From Lachnospiraceae bacterium (lineage in GTDB: Bacteria; Bacillota; Clostridia; Lachnospirales; Lachnospiraceae), in NCBI GenBank assembly GCA_029063085.1, contig JAIDOW010000072.1:60389-124388 (forward strand): a stretch of 64,000 nt of DNA. The letters are read 5' to 3'. The notes below the pieces were generated by a model. It searched no databases. It was not told where the DNA came from and saw only the letters and a list, made by a program, of their open reading frames with translations. Below, piece by piece: positions 1-8,538 of this stretch (position 1 is the first letter of the stretch; each line of letters begins with the position of its first letter). A program made the translations under genes and the position numbers.

Positions 1-152
1 CGACCCGCCATATTTACTTTTTTGATTATAGCACATTATCATGAATTATGCTATGATAGAATTACCAGATATTGATATTTAGATACCGGCTATCGAAACT
101 GCTAATGGAAAACCTTTGTACATAAAAATACCACGGGGATAAGGAGAACACT

Positions 153-1244
153 ATGAAAATCATCGAATACAGCGATGCAATACAGCAAAATTCCATACCG
201 GAATACTATAAAGATTTCTATCCTGACTCCCGATTACTGTTTTTTGATATTGAAACTACCGGATTTGCGGTCAAAAATACAACACTTTACTTAATCGGTG
301 CATTATGGTACGAAAACAACTGCATCCGGATGATACAATGGTTTAATGACAACGGCAGCAGTGAAAAAGAAATTCTTGCCGCTTTTGATACTTTTTGTAT
401 GGATTTTACCCATCTGGTCCATTTCAATGGATTGGGGTTTGATCTACCCTATTTGAGACAAAAAGCAGATATATCCGGCATTCCGTTTTCTGCCGATAAA
501 AAACTTTCCCAAATTGACATTCTAAAGAAAATCCGCTCCTATAAAAAGATTTTTATGCTGGATAACATGAAGCAGGTATCCATTGAACGTTATCTCGGAA
601 TCCAGCGAGAGGATATTTATACCGGCAAAGAACTGATTCCTATCTATCAGCAATACCTTGCCAAACCTGATACCCAAAAGGAAGATACCCTTCTGCTCCA
701 TAACCATGATGATCTGCTGGGACTGCTGAGGGTCAGCACAATCCTTAACTACAGAACCTTTTTTGAACAAATTGAAATCTTCGACCTGAAACTAAGTGTA
801 GACAAGGTATTAACGGTAGATTTTACCTATTCACACTCTGCCTTTTTACCAAAACGCATTTCGCTGTCTGCTGATAAAATATACCTCAATGCGTTTGAAC
901 AAAAAGCTATCCTCCAAATCCCAGTCATACGGGATACTTTAATGCATTATTTTAAAGATTTCAAAAATTATTATTATCTTCCAAAGGAAGATATGGCAAT
1001 TCATAAAAGTATTGCTTCTTATGTAGACCCGGATAACAGAAAAAAAGCAACAAAAAGCACCTGCTATATAAAAAAAGCAGATGCTTTCATTCCATGCTAT
1101 CTTTTAGACAGCTATGATACATTCAAATTCTCCATCACAGACAAACGTAACTATCAGACCCTTGATTCCCTTTTAAACGCTGGCTGTGAAAAACAAGCTG
1201 CCTATATCCAGAGCATCCTGTCTGCATTGATTCACATTTTCTGA
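153..1244 (+). CDS. YprB-like RNase H-fold exonuclease
   Basis: A 363-residue protein of the YprB/RNase_H_2 type, a DEDD-family 3'-5' exonuclease fold. Visible metal-binding motifs are DIETTG at residues 32-37 (D32, E34), FNGLGFD ending at D97, and HNHDDLLG at 183-190 (D186/D187). These match the Exo I, II and III motifs of DnaQ-like nucleases. The C-terminal 150 residues carry no motif I recognise. The ATG follows GGGGATAAGGAGAACACT, a good ribosome site. The gene converges on cheR and the two 3' ends overlap by 13 bp. The natural substrate is unknown; the nuclease fold is well supported, the role is not. Confidence 0.8.
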   Translation: MKIIEYSDAIQQNSIPEYYKDFYPDSRLLFFDIETTGFAVKNTTLYLIGALWYENNCIRMIQWFNDNGSSEKEILAAFDTFCMDFTHLVHFNGLGFDLPYLRQKADISGIPFSADKKLSQIDILKKIRSYKKIFMLDNMKQVSIERYLGIQREDIYTGKELIPIYQQYLAKPDTQKEDTLLLHNHDDLLGLLRVSTILNYRTFFEQIEIFDLKLSVDKVLTVDFTYSHSAFLPKRISLSADKIYLNAFEQKAILQIPVIRDTLMHYFKDFKNYYYLPKEDMAIHKSIASYVDPDNRKKATKSTCYIKKADAFIPCYLLDSYDTFKFSITDKRNYQTLDSLLNAGCEKQAAYIQSILSALIHIF

Positions 1245-2014
1245 TAAAAGAAAGAATCTGCGGCACTAAATCCAATCTCTTTTGCATGGATAATCTGTTC
1301 TGTACTTCCGATAAATAAAATCCCCTGATTCACAAGGCTCTTATTAAATTTGTGATATACCTCATCTTTGGCTTCATCCGTAAAATAAATAACTACATTA
1401 CGACAGACAATCATATGCATTCCCATGGGATATTTGTCTTCTAACAAATTATGTTTTCTAAATTCCACACAGGCCTTAATGTCCGAATTAATCTGATAAC
1501 CATTGCTCTGCTTGGTAAAATGTGTCTTTAAAAATTCTCTGGGCAGTCTTTCCAAACTTCTTGCCGAATAAAACCCTTTCTTTGCAAAATTCAAAACATC
1601 CTCATCAATATCTGTTGCATAGATATGTATCTGAGAAAGAGGAAAATGTTTTGCCAAAATCATAGCTATCGTATATGGTTCATCTCCGGTAGAACAAGCT
1701 GCACTCCATATATTAAAACGGTTTCCAAAACGTTTTTTCATATACGGAATAATCTGCTGCTCAAAAAGTTCCCATTGTTTTGGATTTCTATAAAATTCCG
1801 AAACATTAATTGTCAGATAACTGACAAAAGAACGCAGCAGTGCAGGATCTTTCTGCATCGCATGAAAATAATCATCAAATGCCGTATATCCCTTCCTGTT
1901 CATCAGGGATTCGATTCTCCTCTTCATCTGACGTTCTTTGTATAATGATAAATTAATATTAGTCAGTTTATAAACATCCTGTTTAAAATTCTCGTAATCG
2001 TATGCCATAATCAT
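1232..2014 (-). CDS. cheR: CheR-type protein-glutamate methyltransferase
   Basis: A 260-residue CheR. The N-terminal all-alpha domain (about 1-75) is followed by the SAM-dependent methyltransferase domain with NIWSAACSTGDEPYTIA as motif I and a CRNVVIYF motif typical of CheR. The family transfers methyl groups from S-adenosylmethionine to receptor glutamates in chemotaxis. No other che or flagellar gene lies in the window, so it stands apart from a chemotaxis operon; it may serve a remote cluster. The start ATG follows AAAGG with 5-nt spacing; a second ATG two codons later is possible. It lies downstream of the ispH-S1 terminator. Confidence 0.88.
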   Translation of the reverse strand: MIMAYDYENFKQDVYKLTNINLSLYKERQMKRRIESLMNRKGYTAFDDYFHAMQKDPALLRSFVSYLTINVSEFYRNPKQWELFEQQIIPYMKKRFGNRFNIWSAACSTGDEPYTIAMILAKHFPLSQIHIYATDIDEDVLNFAKKGFYSARSLERLPREFLKTHFTKQSNGYQINSDIKACVEFRKHNLLEDKYPMGMHMIVCRNVVIYFTDEAKDEVYHKFNKSLVNQGILFIGSTEQIIHAKEIGFSAADSFFYQKM

Positions 2015-2024
2015 AAATGCCTTT

Positions 2025-2063
2025 CAAAAAACAAAGCCCCGCCTTATATAACTAAGACGAGGC
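2025..2063 (-). terminator. Rho-independent terminator after the ispH-S1 fusion
   Basis: Minus-strand hairpin with arms GCCTCGTCTTA and TAAGGCGGGGC around a short AT loop, followed by a T-rich tract (TTTGTTTTTT). It sits between the S1 stop and the cheR start, so it ends the cmk-ispH transcript. Its arms loosely resemble the other GGCTGC-type hairpins of this window. Confidence 0.75.
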
Positions 2064-2075
2064 TGCTTAAATCCC

Positions 2076-4013
2076 TTATTCCTCTGTAGAAACTTCCTCT
2101 CCTGCCGGAACTTCTTCTACATCATCATCCGGAAGTAAAACCTTCATGCTAAGGCTTATCTTCTTTTCATCTAATTTAAAATCAACGACCTTGACTTCAA
2201 TCTCCTGTCCTACTGATAATACACTAGATGGCTTTTCAATATGTTCTTTTGCAATCTGGGATACATGCAACAATGCATCAACACCTGGCTCTAATTCTAC
2301 AAATGCACCAAAATCTGTCATTCTTGCAACCCTTCCGGTTACTATATTACCTACGGCATATTTCTCTGCTGCTGTAAGCCATGGATTTGTCTCTTCAAAT
2401 TTGAGACTAAGTGCTATCTTCTCACCCTGAATATCTTTGATAATAGCCTTAACGCTATCACCAACATTAAATAATTTCTTAGGATTCTCAACTCTTCCCC
2501 ATGACATCTCTGAAATGTGAAGCAGTCCGTCTGCACCGCCTAAATCAATAAATGCACCAAAATCCGTTACATTCTTAACATTGCCCTCAACGGTATCTCC
2601 AACTTGAATTCTTGCAAATAGAGCTTCCTTAGCTGCCTTCTTCTCAGCTTCGATCAGCATCTTGCGGTTACCGATAATTCTTCTCTTACGAGGATTAAAT
2701 TCTGTAATCTTGAACTCAATCTCCTGGTCCTTATACTTTGTTAAATCCTTCTCATAAATATCTGAAACGAGACTTGCAGGAATAAACACTCTTACTTCAT
2801 CTACCGTGACACTTAAACCGCCATCCAGTACCTGAGTTACAATTCCTTTTAATACTTCTTCATTATTATATGCTTCCTCAAGCTTTTCGTTGGCCTTCTC
2901 TGCTGCCACACGCTTAACGGATAATAAGACTTGTCCATCACCATCGTTAGTCTTGATTACCTTTGCCTCGATAGTCTCACCAACCTGAACCTTATCTCTT
3001 AATGATATATTAATATCATTGGAATACTCATTCTTTGTAATAATTCCATCTGCCTTATAATTAATGTTCAGAATAATCTCGTCATCCTTAACATCAATAA
3101 CCGTTCCCTTTACAATTTTACCTACGCTAATTCTGCTCTCCTCTGCCAGACTAGCTTCAAACATTGTTCCAAAATCTTCCGCCATGCTACCATGAACCTC
3201 CTTAATAATTTGATTAGGGGTAGATGCCCCTGCAGTAATACCTACCCTACCAACGGATTCAAAAGCAGCTAAATCCAAGTCAACGAGTGTCTGTATATAG
3301 TAAGTATTTGCACATTCTTTTTTGCTAATATCATATAGCTTTTGTGTATTAGAACTGTTCATTCCACCAATCACAATCATCGCATCTACCTGCTTCGCAA
3401 TAGAAGCCGCTTCCTTCTGCCTCTCTTCTGTCGCATTGCATATGGTGTTATAAACGGTTATATTATAACCTTTTTCTTTGAAAATTTCAACCACCTTATT
3501 GAATTTCTTGTGATTAAATGTCGTCTGCGCCACAAGACTGATATCTTTTTTCTCAGAAATCGTCAGATTCCTGGCTTCTTCCTCCGATTCTAACACAATC
3601 GGAGGCTGATTGCACCAGCCAACAATTCCCATTACCTCGGGGTGGTTTTTATTGCCAATTATGATAATCTGCTTCCCCTTTGCACTATCTTTATCGACAA
3701 TATTATGAATTTTCTTAACAAAGGGGCAGGTAGCATCCACAAGTTCTAATGATTTTTCCCTGATTATATCATATATTTCCCGCCGGACACCATGTGACCG
3801 GATTACAACGGTCCCTTCTTCCAGCTTTTCAAGCTCTTCGTCATTCTCTATGATCCTGACACCTTTTGACTGTAAATCTTTAACTACCTCCTCATTATGG
3901 ATGATAGGACCATATGTATATACATTCCCTTTATCTACCTGTTCATATACCGTATCCACAGCTCTTTTTACTCCAAAACAAAAACCTGCTGTTTTTGCTA
4001 ACATGATCTCCAT
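2076..4013 (-). CDS. ispH-rpsA: IspH (HMBPP reductase) fused to ribosomal protein S1
   Basis: Residues 1 to about 285 are 4-hydroxy-3-methylbut-2-enyl diphosphate reductase, the last step of the MEP isoprenoid pathway, with three [4Fe-4S]-cluster cysteines in GFCFGVKRA, DATCPF and NTICNATEERQ. The rest holds four S1 RNA-binding repeats (roughly 300-370, 385-450, 470-540, 555-630), each with the FGAF(I/V)-type strand in the later copies, and an acidic tail. The fusion is known in Clostridia. I chose the ATG at 4013 because GGAAGGG lies 8 nt upstream and MEIMLAKTAGFCFGV is the family N-terminus; 16 further upstream codons have no ribosome site. The predicted length is 645 residues. It lies 152 bp downstream of cmk, as in many Clostridia. 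Confidence 0.93.
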   Translation of the reverse strand: MEIMLAKTAGFCFGVKRAVDTVYEQVDKGNVYTYGPIIHNEEVVKDLQSKGVRIIENDEELEKLEEGTVVIRSHGVRREIYDIIREKSLELVDATCPFVKKIHNIVDKDSAKGKQIIIIGNKNHPEVMGIVGWCNQPPIVLESEEEARNLTISEKKDISLVAQTTFNHKKFNKVVEIFKEKGYNITVYNTICNATEERQKEAASIAKQVDAMIVIGGMNSSNTQKLYDISKKECANTYYIQTLVDLDLAAFESVGRVGITAGASTPNQIIKEVHGSMAEDFGTMFEASLAEESRISVGKIVKGTVIDVKDDEIILNINYKADGIITKNEYSNDINISLRDKVQVGETIEAKVIKTNDGDGQVLLSVKRVAAEKANEKLEEAYNNEEVLKGIVTQVLDGGLSVTVDEVRVFIPASLVSDIYEKDLTKYKDQEIEFKITEFNPRKRRIIGNRKMLIEAEKKAAKEALFARIQVGDTVEGNVKNVTDFGAFIDLGGADGLLHISEMSWGRVENPKKLFNVGDSVKAIIKDIQGEKIALSLKFEETNPWLTAAEKYAVGNIVTGRVARMTDFGAFVELEPGVDALLHVSQIAKEHIEKPSSVLSVGQEIEVKVVDFKLDEKKISLSMKVLLPDDDVEEVPAGEEVSTEE

Positions 4014-4165
4014 CTTTATTTCCCTTCCGTTACTTCCTGTGCCAGACTGTAACCAATGCATTTTCCCATTTATATTTAGTCAGGCTACGCTGAATATATC
4101 ATCACTCTGTCTCTTTATTTCCGCAAACAACCAGCCAAGTACCATGCTGTACGAGCATTTGATTT

Positions 4166-4831
4166 CTATTGAATCCGATCCCTTACTATAGAGAGAATAG
4201 TATCCACTACCTCATCAATTCCCATATCAGAGCTGTCTACCAGAACTGCATCTTCTGCCTGCTTCAAGGGAGCTATGGCACGGTTCATATCCCGTTCATC
4301 CCGCTCGATAATATCCGCCTCTATCCTGTCAAAATCCGGCTTTTCTCCCTTTTCCACTAGCTCCTTATAACGCCTGCCTGCCCGTTCCTTAGAAGAAGCT
4401 GTAAGATAAATCTTGACCTCTGCGTCAGGAAGCACATTTGTTCCAATATCCCTTCCATCCATTACTATATTATACTGCTTTGCCATATCTCTTTGCAGAT
4501 CCAAAAGTGCCGCCCGCACAGGTGCTTTTGCAGAAGATTTTGAAGCCATGTTCCCTGTCTCCTCTGTACGCAGATAGGGAGTAACATTTTCTCCGTTCAG
4601 ATAAACCTGCTGCACATTATTTTCATATTCAATTGCCACGGTAATTTCCTCACAGGCCTTTGAAAGTACTTCATCCTTCTCAATATCAATCTTATTAGTC
4701 ACCAGATAATGGGCGATAGCACGATAAAGTGCCCCTGTATCCACATAAACAAAGTCTAATTCCTTTGCCACCTTTTTCGCTATGGTGCTTTTCCCTGCAC
4801 CTGCGGGTCCGTCAATTGCAATCCCTGCCAT
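4166..4831 (-). CDS. cmk: Cytidylate kinase
   Basis: Phosphorylates CMP and dCMP to the diphosphates. The 221-residue protein has Walker A GPAGAGKST at residues 7-15, the YVDTGALYRA CMP-binding segment, GRDIGT, and the C-terminal lid with RYKEL. An ATG at 4831 is preceded by AAAGGAGAAG and gives the canonical MAGIAIDGPAGAGKS start; the 32 additional upstream codons are AT-rich and unlike the family. The cmk, ispH-S1 order is conserved in Firmicutes and suggests cotranscription. Confidence 0.93.
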   Translation of the reverse strand: MAGIAIDGPAGAGKSTIAKKVAKELDFVYVDTGALYRAIAHYLVTNKIDIEKDEVLSKACEEITVAIEYENNVQQVYLNGENVTPYLRTEETGNMASKSSAKAPVRAALLDLQRDMAKQYNIVMDGRDIGTNVLPDAEVKIYLTASSKERAGRRYKELVEKGEKPDFDRIEADIIERDERDMNRAIAPLKQAEDAVLVDSSDMGIDEVVDTILSIVRDRIQ

Positions 4832-4860
4832 TTTCTCTTCTCCTTTTATATTCCTATCTG

Positions 4861-4889
4861 CTAATACTAAGTTATTGATAAAATAACAA
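4861..4889 (-). promoter_or_regulatory. cmk: Possible sigma-A promoter for cmk-ispH
   Basis: Minus strand TTGTTA at 4889-4884, 17-nt spacer, TATTAG at 4866-4861. The -35 overlaps a GTTATT/AATAAC dyad. It lies about 30 bp before the cmk start. The -10 is weak, so this is tentative. Confidence 0.4.
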
Positions 4890-4931
4890 AACTCCTTGGA
4901 TATTATCTGGATATTGTGTAAAAACAACTAT

Positions 4932-5080
4932 ATTATATCACGAGCGTTGCTCATGATCAGTATTCAGAAAAACCGCCTTTGCAAGCAAATAATTTTCTTC
5001 ATTATATCATGAGCGTTGCTCATGATCAGCATTCAGAAAAATCACCCTTGCAAGCAAGTGATTTTTCTTCATTATATCAT
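4932..5080. repeat. Two tandem 69/70-bp hairpin repeats plus partial third
   Basis: Units run 4932-5000 and 5001-5070, and the first 10 bases recur at 5071-5080. Each unit holds a dyad (TCATGAGC-GTT-GCTCATGA, perfect in unit 2) and a second dyad (AAATCAC...GTGATTT in unit 2, decayed in unit 1). The copies differ at scattered bases, so they are old. They fill most of the 330-bp gap between the flavoprotein gene and cmk. I see no ORF here. They resemble interspersed intergenic hairpin repeats rather than a regulatory array. Confidence 0.85.
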
Positions 5081-5160
5081 AATATACAGCCACTTCCAAC
5101 AACATAAAAATACTCGCTGATCATTCACCCGTTCTTTTTTACTTTCATATCTGTTTCTGA

Positions 5161-6411
5161 CTAACAGCTTATTCCCGCCAGATATCCCGTTGACCATGCA
5201 ATCTGCAAATTAAAGCCTCCTGTCAGAGCATCTAAATCCAAAACCTCTCCTGCAAAATAAAGTCCTCCTGCAAGCTTTGACTCCATTGTCCCAGGGTCAA
5301 TCTCTTTTACCTTCACCCCACCTTTTGTTATGATCGCTTCATCCCATCCCCTAAGTCCATTAATGGTAAATGGAAGGTTCTTAATTACTGTACCTAACTT
5401 GCGGCGTTCTTCCTTTGTCATTTCATTTACCTTTTTTTCTCCATCTAAACCGCTTTTTTCAATTACCACCGGAATCAAAGCCCGAAGGAGCAGTTTTTCC
5501 AGACCATTTTTTAACTGTTTGTTCTGAAAAATCCTGAAATCTTTTAAAATCCTCTCATCTAACTGCTTCTCATCCAATGCGGGCTTTAAATCAATATACA
5601 GGGTAAGGTTCTTATCCAGATATTTGTGAATATATGCACTTGCTTTTATGATAATCGGTCCACTGACTCCAAAATGGGTAAACAGCATCTCTCCAAAATC
5701 AGAATAAACTTTTTTCCCATCTGCGTATATGGATACTGATACGTTTTTTAAAGAAATACCCATCAGCTCTTTGCAGCATGTATCCTGCAATACAAACGGC
5801 ACTAATGACGGCAGTCTTTCTGTCACCATATGCCCTGCTTCTTTTGCAAAACCATAGCCATCCCCGCAGGCTCCGGTTCTCGGATAAGATACCCCGCCCG
5901 CAGCTATGATAACGCTGTCGGCACATAATTCTTTTGGTATTTGTCTTCCAGTCCCCGAATTTCCTTTTTCCAATCTGACACCCTTACAGATGTTGTTCTC
6001 TATTATCAGGGATTTTACTTTTGTATTTAACAAAATCTCAACATTTCGTTTTTTTAGCTCCCGTTCCAATGCTTTGATCACGTCCGAGGAATGATCTGAC
6101 ACCGGAAATACCCTGTTGCCACGTTCTACTTTATATGGCAGACCGATTTCCTCAAAAAAATCCATTACCATCTGATTAGTAAAAGAATAAAACGCACTAT
6201 ACAAAAATTTGGGATTTGTCACCACACTGGCAAACAAATCCTCCGTATCACAGGCATTGGTAAAATTACACCTGCCTTTTCCTGTAATAAATAATTTTTT
6301 ACCTAACTTCTCATTCTTTTCAACCAGTGTTACTTTTTTCCCATTTCTGGCTGCAAAGATTGCCGCCATCATGCCAGCTGCACCACCGCCTGCTACAATT
6401 ACCGTTGACAT
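5161..6411 (-). CDS. BaiN/HI0933-family FAD-dependent oxidoreductase
   Basis: A 416-residue flavoprotein with N-terminal dinucleotide-binding motif VAGGGAAGMMAAIFAARNGK, the family-typical GKGRCNFTNAC motif near residue 46, a GGVSYPRTGACGDGYGFA segment, and C-terminal FAGEVLDLDALTGGFNLQIAWSTG that completes the FAD site. This is the HI0933/YhiN/BaiN family; one member takes part in bile acid 7-dehydroxylation steps in Clostridium, but most are uncharacterised. There is no bile acid gene nearby, so I do not assign that reaction. The ATG follows GGAG with 7-nt spacing. Confidence 0.85.
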   Translation of the reverse strand: MSTVIVAGGGAAGMMAAIFAARNGKKVTLVEKNEKLGKKLFITGKGRCNFTNACDTEDLFASVVTNPKFLYSAFYSFTNQMVMDFFEEIGLPYKVERGNRVFPVSDHSSDVIKALERELKKRNVEILLNTKVKSLIIENNICKGVRLEKGNSGTGRQIPKELCADSVIIAAGGVSYPRTGACGDGYGFAKEAGHMVTERLPSLVPFVLQDTCCKELMGISLKNVSVSIYADGKKVYSDFGEMLFTHFGVSGPIIIKASAYIHKYLDKNLTLYIDLKPALDEKQLDERILKDFRIFQNKQLKNGLEKLLLRALIPVVIEKSGLDGEKKVNEMTKEERRKLGTVIKNLPFTINGLRGWDEAIITKGGVKVKEIDPGTMESKLAGGLYFAGEVLDLDALTGGFNLQIAWSTGYLAGISC

Positions 6412-6537
6412 ATTTTTTCTCCATTCTTTTTATCCTTGTTCAAATATGTCATATTTATGAAACTTCGTCAAGCTTCTTTAGCACTTTATTATACATATAT
6501 ATAATCGCAATTTATTATATTGGGGTTATCAAAAGAA

Positions 6538-6783
6538 TTATTGTATCAAAACACCTGCATCTTCAAGTACATGCAGCAATGCGTCTGCATATTCTCCCAG
6601 TTCCTTCTTTAATTCCCCAATGTGAGAAATCGTAACAGTATAACCTTCTTTTTTATCAGTCAGACAATCATATAATGCATCCAGATTATTTCCATAATAA
6701 TCTGGTAATGCCAGTTTTTCTTTTAAATATTTATGCAATTGCATTGTATTTTTTATATTTATAAAATCCAATTCTGTTTTCAC
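6538..6783 (-). CDS. Barstar-family ribonuclease inhibitor (immunity protein)
   Basis: I place the start at a GTG (6783), not at upstream ATGs. GAGGGA lies 7 nt before it, straddling the toxin stop codon, and translation as [12 protein letters not shown] aligns end to end with barstar's N-terminus. The 81-residue product keeps the inhibitory helix [14 protein letters not shown], including the two Asp positions that bind the barnase active site in classical barstar. It starts 10 bp after the barnase stop, so the two are translated from one message. Its role is inferred: cytoplasmic neutralisation of the ribonuclease encoded just upstream. Confidence 0.9.
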   Translation of the reverse strand: MKTELDFINIKNTMQLHKYLKEKLALPDYYGNNLDALYDCLTDKKEGYTVTISHIGELKKELGEYADALLHVLEDAGVLIQ

Positions 6784-6793
6784 TCTATGTCCC

Positions 6794-7681
6794 TCATTCA
6801 TATAATTTAACAAACGTAGCATAATGATCGCTCGTGTAATAAATCAATCCGTCATTTGAATACACCAGTCTTTCTGCTCCTCTTTTTAATGCTCCTAATG
6901 TGTTGATATCACATTCATAATATTTTCTTCCTGTTTTTACTGGTAATGTCTTTTCATAATTTGAATAGCTGTCTCCCCCTATACACTTATACGGGGCATA
7001 AGAAAGAAGGGAACCTCCTTCCCAGCCTAACGCCTTTGCCTGTTCTTTCGTTATGTAATTCCCCGGTAATCTTCCGTAGGTTTTAATATACTGTGCCACC
7101 TTGTCTTTACTTGTATATATTCCGTTTTCTACAAGTTCTTCTGTTTCTCCCGAAACAACCTTTACATTACAAACATAAGATTCACCATTGCATTTTGCCG
7201 TAATCACTGCTTCCCCAACAGATTTTGCATATACCTGTTCTCCATCCGCGTAAGCAATCCTTGTGTCACTGGAAAACCACGCAACCTTTGCCTTTGGATT
7301 CTTAAGTGTCAGCAATGCTGTTTTCCCATATTCTACCGTAAGTGACTTTGCACTGATAGTTGTTTTTCTTACTATAACTCTGCATTTATATTTTTTATTA
7401 CCGATGTTCGCTGTGATTACTGCTTTACCGGACTTTTTTGCCTTAACCTTTCCCTTTGATGATACAGTAGCAATTGATTTTTTGTTTGACGTCCACTTTA
7501 CTCTTTTTCTTGTATTCTTTACCTTTAACTTTATTGTATCTCCAACCCACAATGTTACAGACTTCCGATTCAATTTAGGAGATGCTGCATGTACTATACT
7601 AAAATCATTCAAAATTCCACTTATTAAAGCAAACACTACCAGAAAGCAGATAAACTGTTTTATAATTCTTTTGTCTCTCAT
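6794..7681 (-). CDS. Secreted barnase-like ribonuclease with two Ig-like domains
   Basis: A 295-residue exported protein. Residues 1-33 form a signal peptide ending HAA. Two bacterial Ig-like (Big_2) domains follow, about 36-105 and 108-178, with the WTS(N)-I-ATVS and G-AVITA signatures. Residues 187-295 are a full barnase domain: [35 protein letters not shown] (E256, equivalent to barnase general base E73), ERLVYS (R271, equivalent to R87) and TSDHY (H286, equivalent to catalytic H102). The position of barnase R83 is K266 or R267. All catalytic groups thus appear present. It is followed at once by a barstar gene. The Ig domains are extra to the classical secreted barnase and suggest attachment or display at the cell surface. 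Confidence 0.9.
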   Translation of the reverse strand: MRDKRIIKQFICFLVVFALISGILNDFSIVHAASPKLNRKSVTLWVGDTIKLKVKNTRKRVKWTSNKKSIATVSSKGKVKAKKSGKAVITANIGNKKYKCRVIVRKTTISAKSLTVEYGKTALLTLKNPKAKVAWFSSDTRIAYADGEQVYAKSVGEAVITAKCNGESYVCNVKVVSGETEELVENGIYTSKDKVAQYIKTYGRLPGNYITKEQAKALGWEGGSLLSYAPYKCIGGDSYSNYEKTLPVKTGRKYYECDINTLGALKRGAERLVYSNDGLIYYTSDHYATFVKLYE

Positions 7682-7791
7682 TTTTCCCCTCCAAAAATAA
7701 AAACTGTAACCAAACCTAAATTATCCATCCAACAATTGTTTACAGTGCACTTCATTGTGTAATACTACATTTTACGCATTTTCTATTTTAT

Positions 7792-7821
7792 AGTATAACA
7801 TTGCATATCACGTGCAGTCAA
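7792..7821 (-). promoter_or_regulatory. Sigma-A promoter for the barnase-barstar operon
   Basis: Minus strand TTGACT (7821-7816), 18-nt spacer, TATACT (7797-7792). The leader of about 100 nt contains AGTGCACT and other small dyads. No terminator lies between it and the toxin start. Confidence 0.7.
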
Positions 7822-7878
7822 TCATTTTTCATCATATATGTATTCACCATCCATTGCACTGCAAAGCTTATGAAAAAC

Positions 7879-8538
7879 TCAACAAATCTTACCATCTTCT
7901 AAATATATTACCCTATCGCTATACGCTGCGATTTTTTCATCATGTGTAACCATAACAATGGTTTTCGACATCTCTTTTAACAGTATCATATAATTCATTA
8001 GCTCTTCTGAATTTTTAGAATCCAACGCACCTGTCGGTTCATCTGCCAATATAACCGGATTATCCGCCACAATCGCCCTGGCAATGGCAACCCGCTGCTG
8101 TTGTCCGCCTGATATCTGATACGGATATTTTTTCATTAATGTCTCTATTCCCAGCTTTTTTGTTATATCAGCAATAACTTCTCTGCGCTCTTTTTTCTTT
8201 ATATTTTTAGCCAAAAGAGGAATTTCGATATTCTCATACAGGGTATAATTACGCATTAATTCATAATTTTGAAAAATAAAGCTGATTGTATTTTTTCTTA
8301 GTTCTGTCATGTGTTTTTTTTCAATGTCCTTTATCTGATTACCATTCAATAAATAACTTCCCTCATCAAAAAAGTCCATCAATCCTATGCAGTTTAACAA
8401 TGTACTTTTTCCTGACCCGGACTCCCCCATGACAGCAACAAATTCACCTTTTTTAATGTGTATGTCAATTCCCTTTAAAGCCTCCAATTCAAAATCCGTA
8501 TTTCTATATATTTTTTTCATGCCCTTTATCTCGATCAT
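7879..8538 (-). CDS. ABC transporter ATP-binding protein (MacB/LolD type)
   Basis: A 219-residue ATPase with Walker A GESGSGKST, Q-loop FIFQNYEL, signature ISGGQQQRVAIARA, Walker B VILADEPTGALDS and H-loop VTHDE. This composition is that of MacB/FtsE/LolD ATPases that pair with FtsX-fold permeases and act as mechanotransmitters or exporters. Its ATG overlaps the stop of the permease gene upstream by 4 bp, so the two are translationally coupled. It is the last gene of a five-gene operon whose first gene encodes a small exported protein. Confidence 0.9.
   Translation of the reverse strand: MIEIKGMKKIYRNTDFELEALKGIDIHIKKGEFVAVMGESGSGKSTLLNCIGLMDFFDEGSYLLNGNQIKDIEKKHMTELRKNTISFIFQNYELMRNYTLYENIEIPLLAKNIKKKERREVIADITKKLGIETLMKKYPYQISGGQQQRVAIARAIVADNPVILADEPTGALDSKNSEELMNYMILLKEMSKTIVMVTHDEKIAAYSDRVIYLEDGKIC

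Noticed and set aside
4932..5080. CRISPR array
   Set aside because: Only two copies, nearly no spacer between them, units are 69-70 bp and contain the dyads themselves.
6799..6822. Upstream ATG starts for barstar (6822 and 6801)
   Set aside because: They lack ribosome sites and add residues absent from the barstar family; the GTG at 6783 aligns with the family N-terminus.
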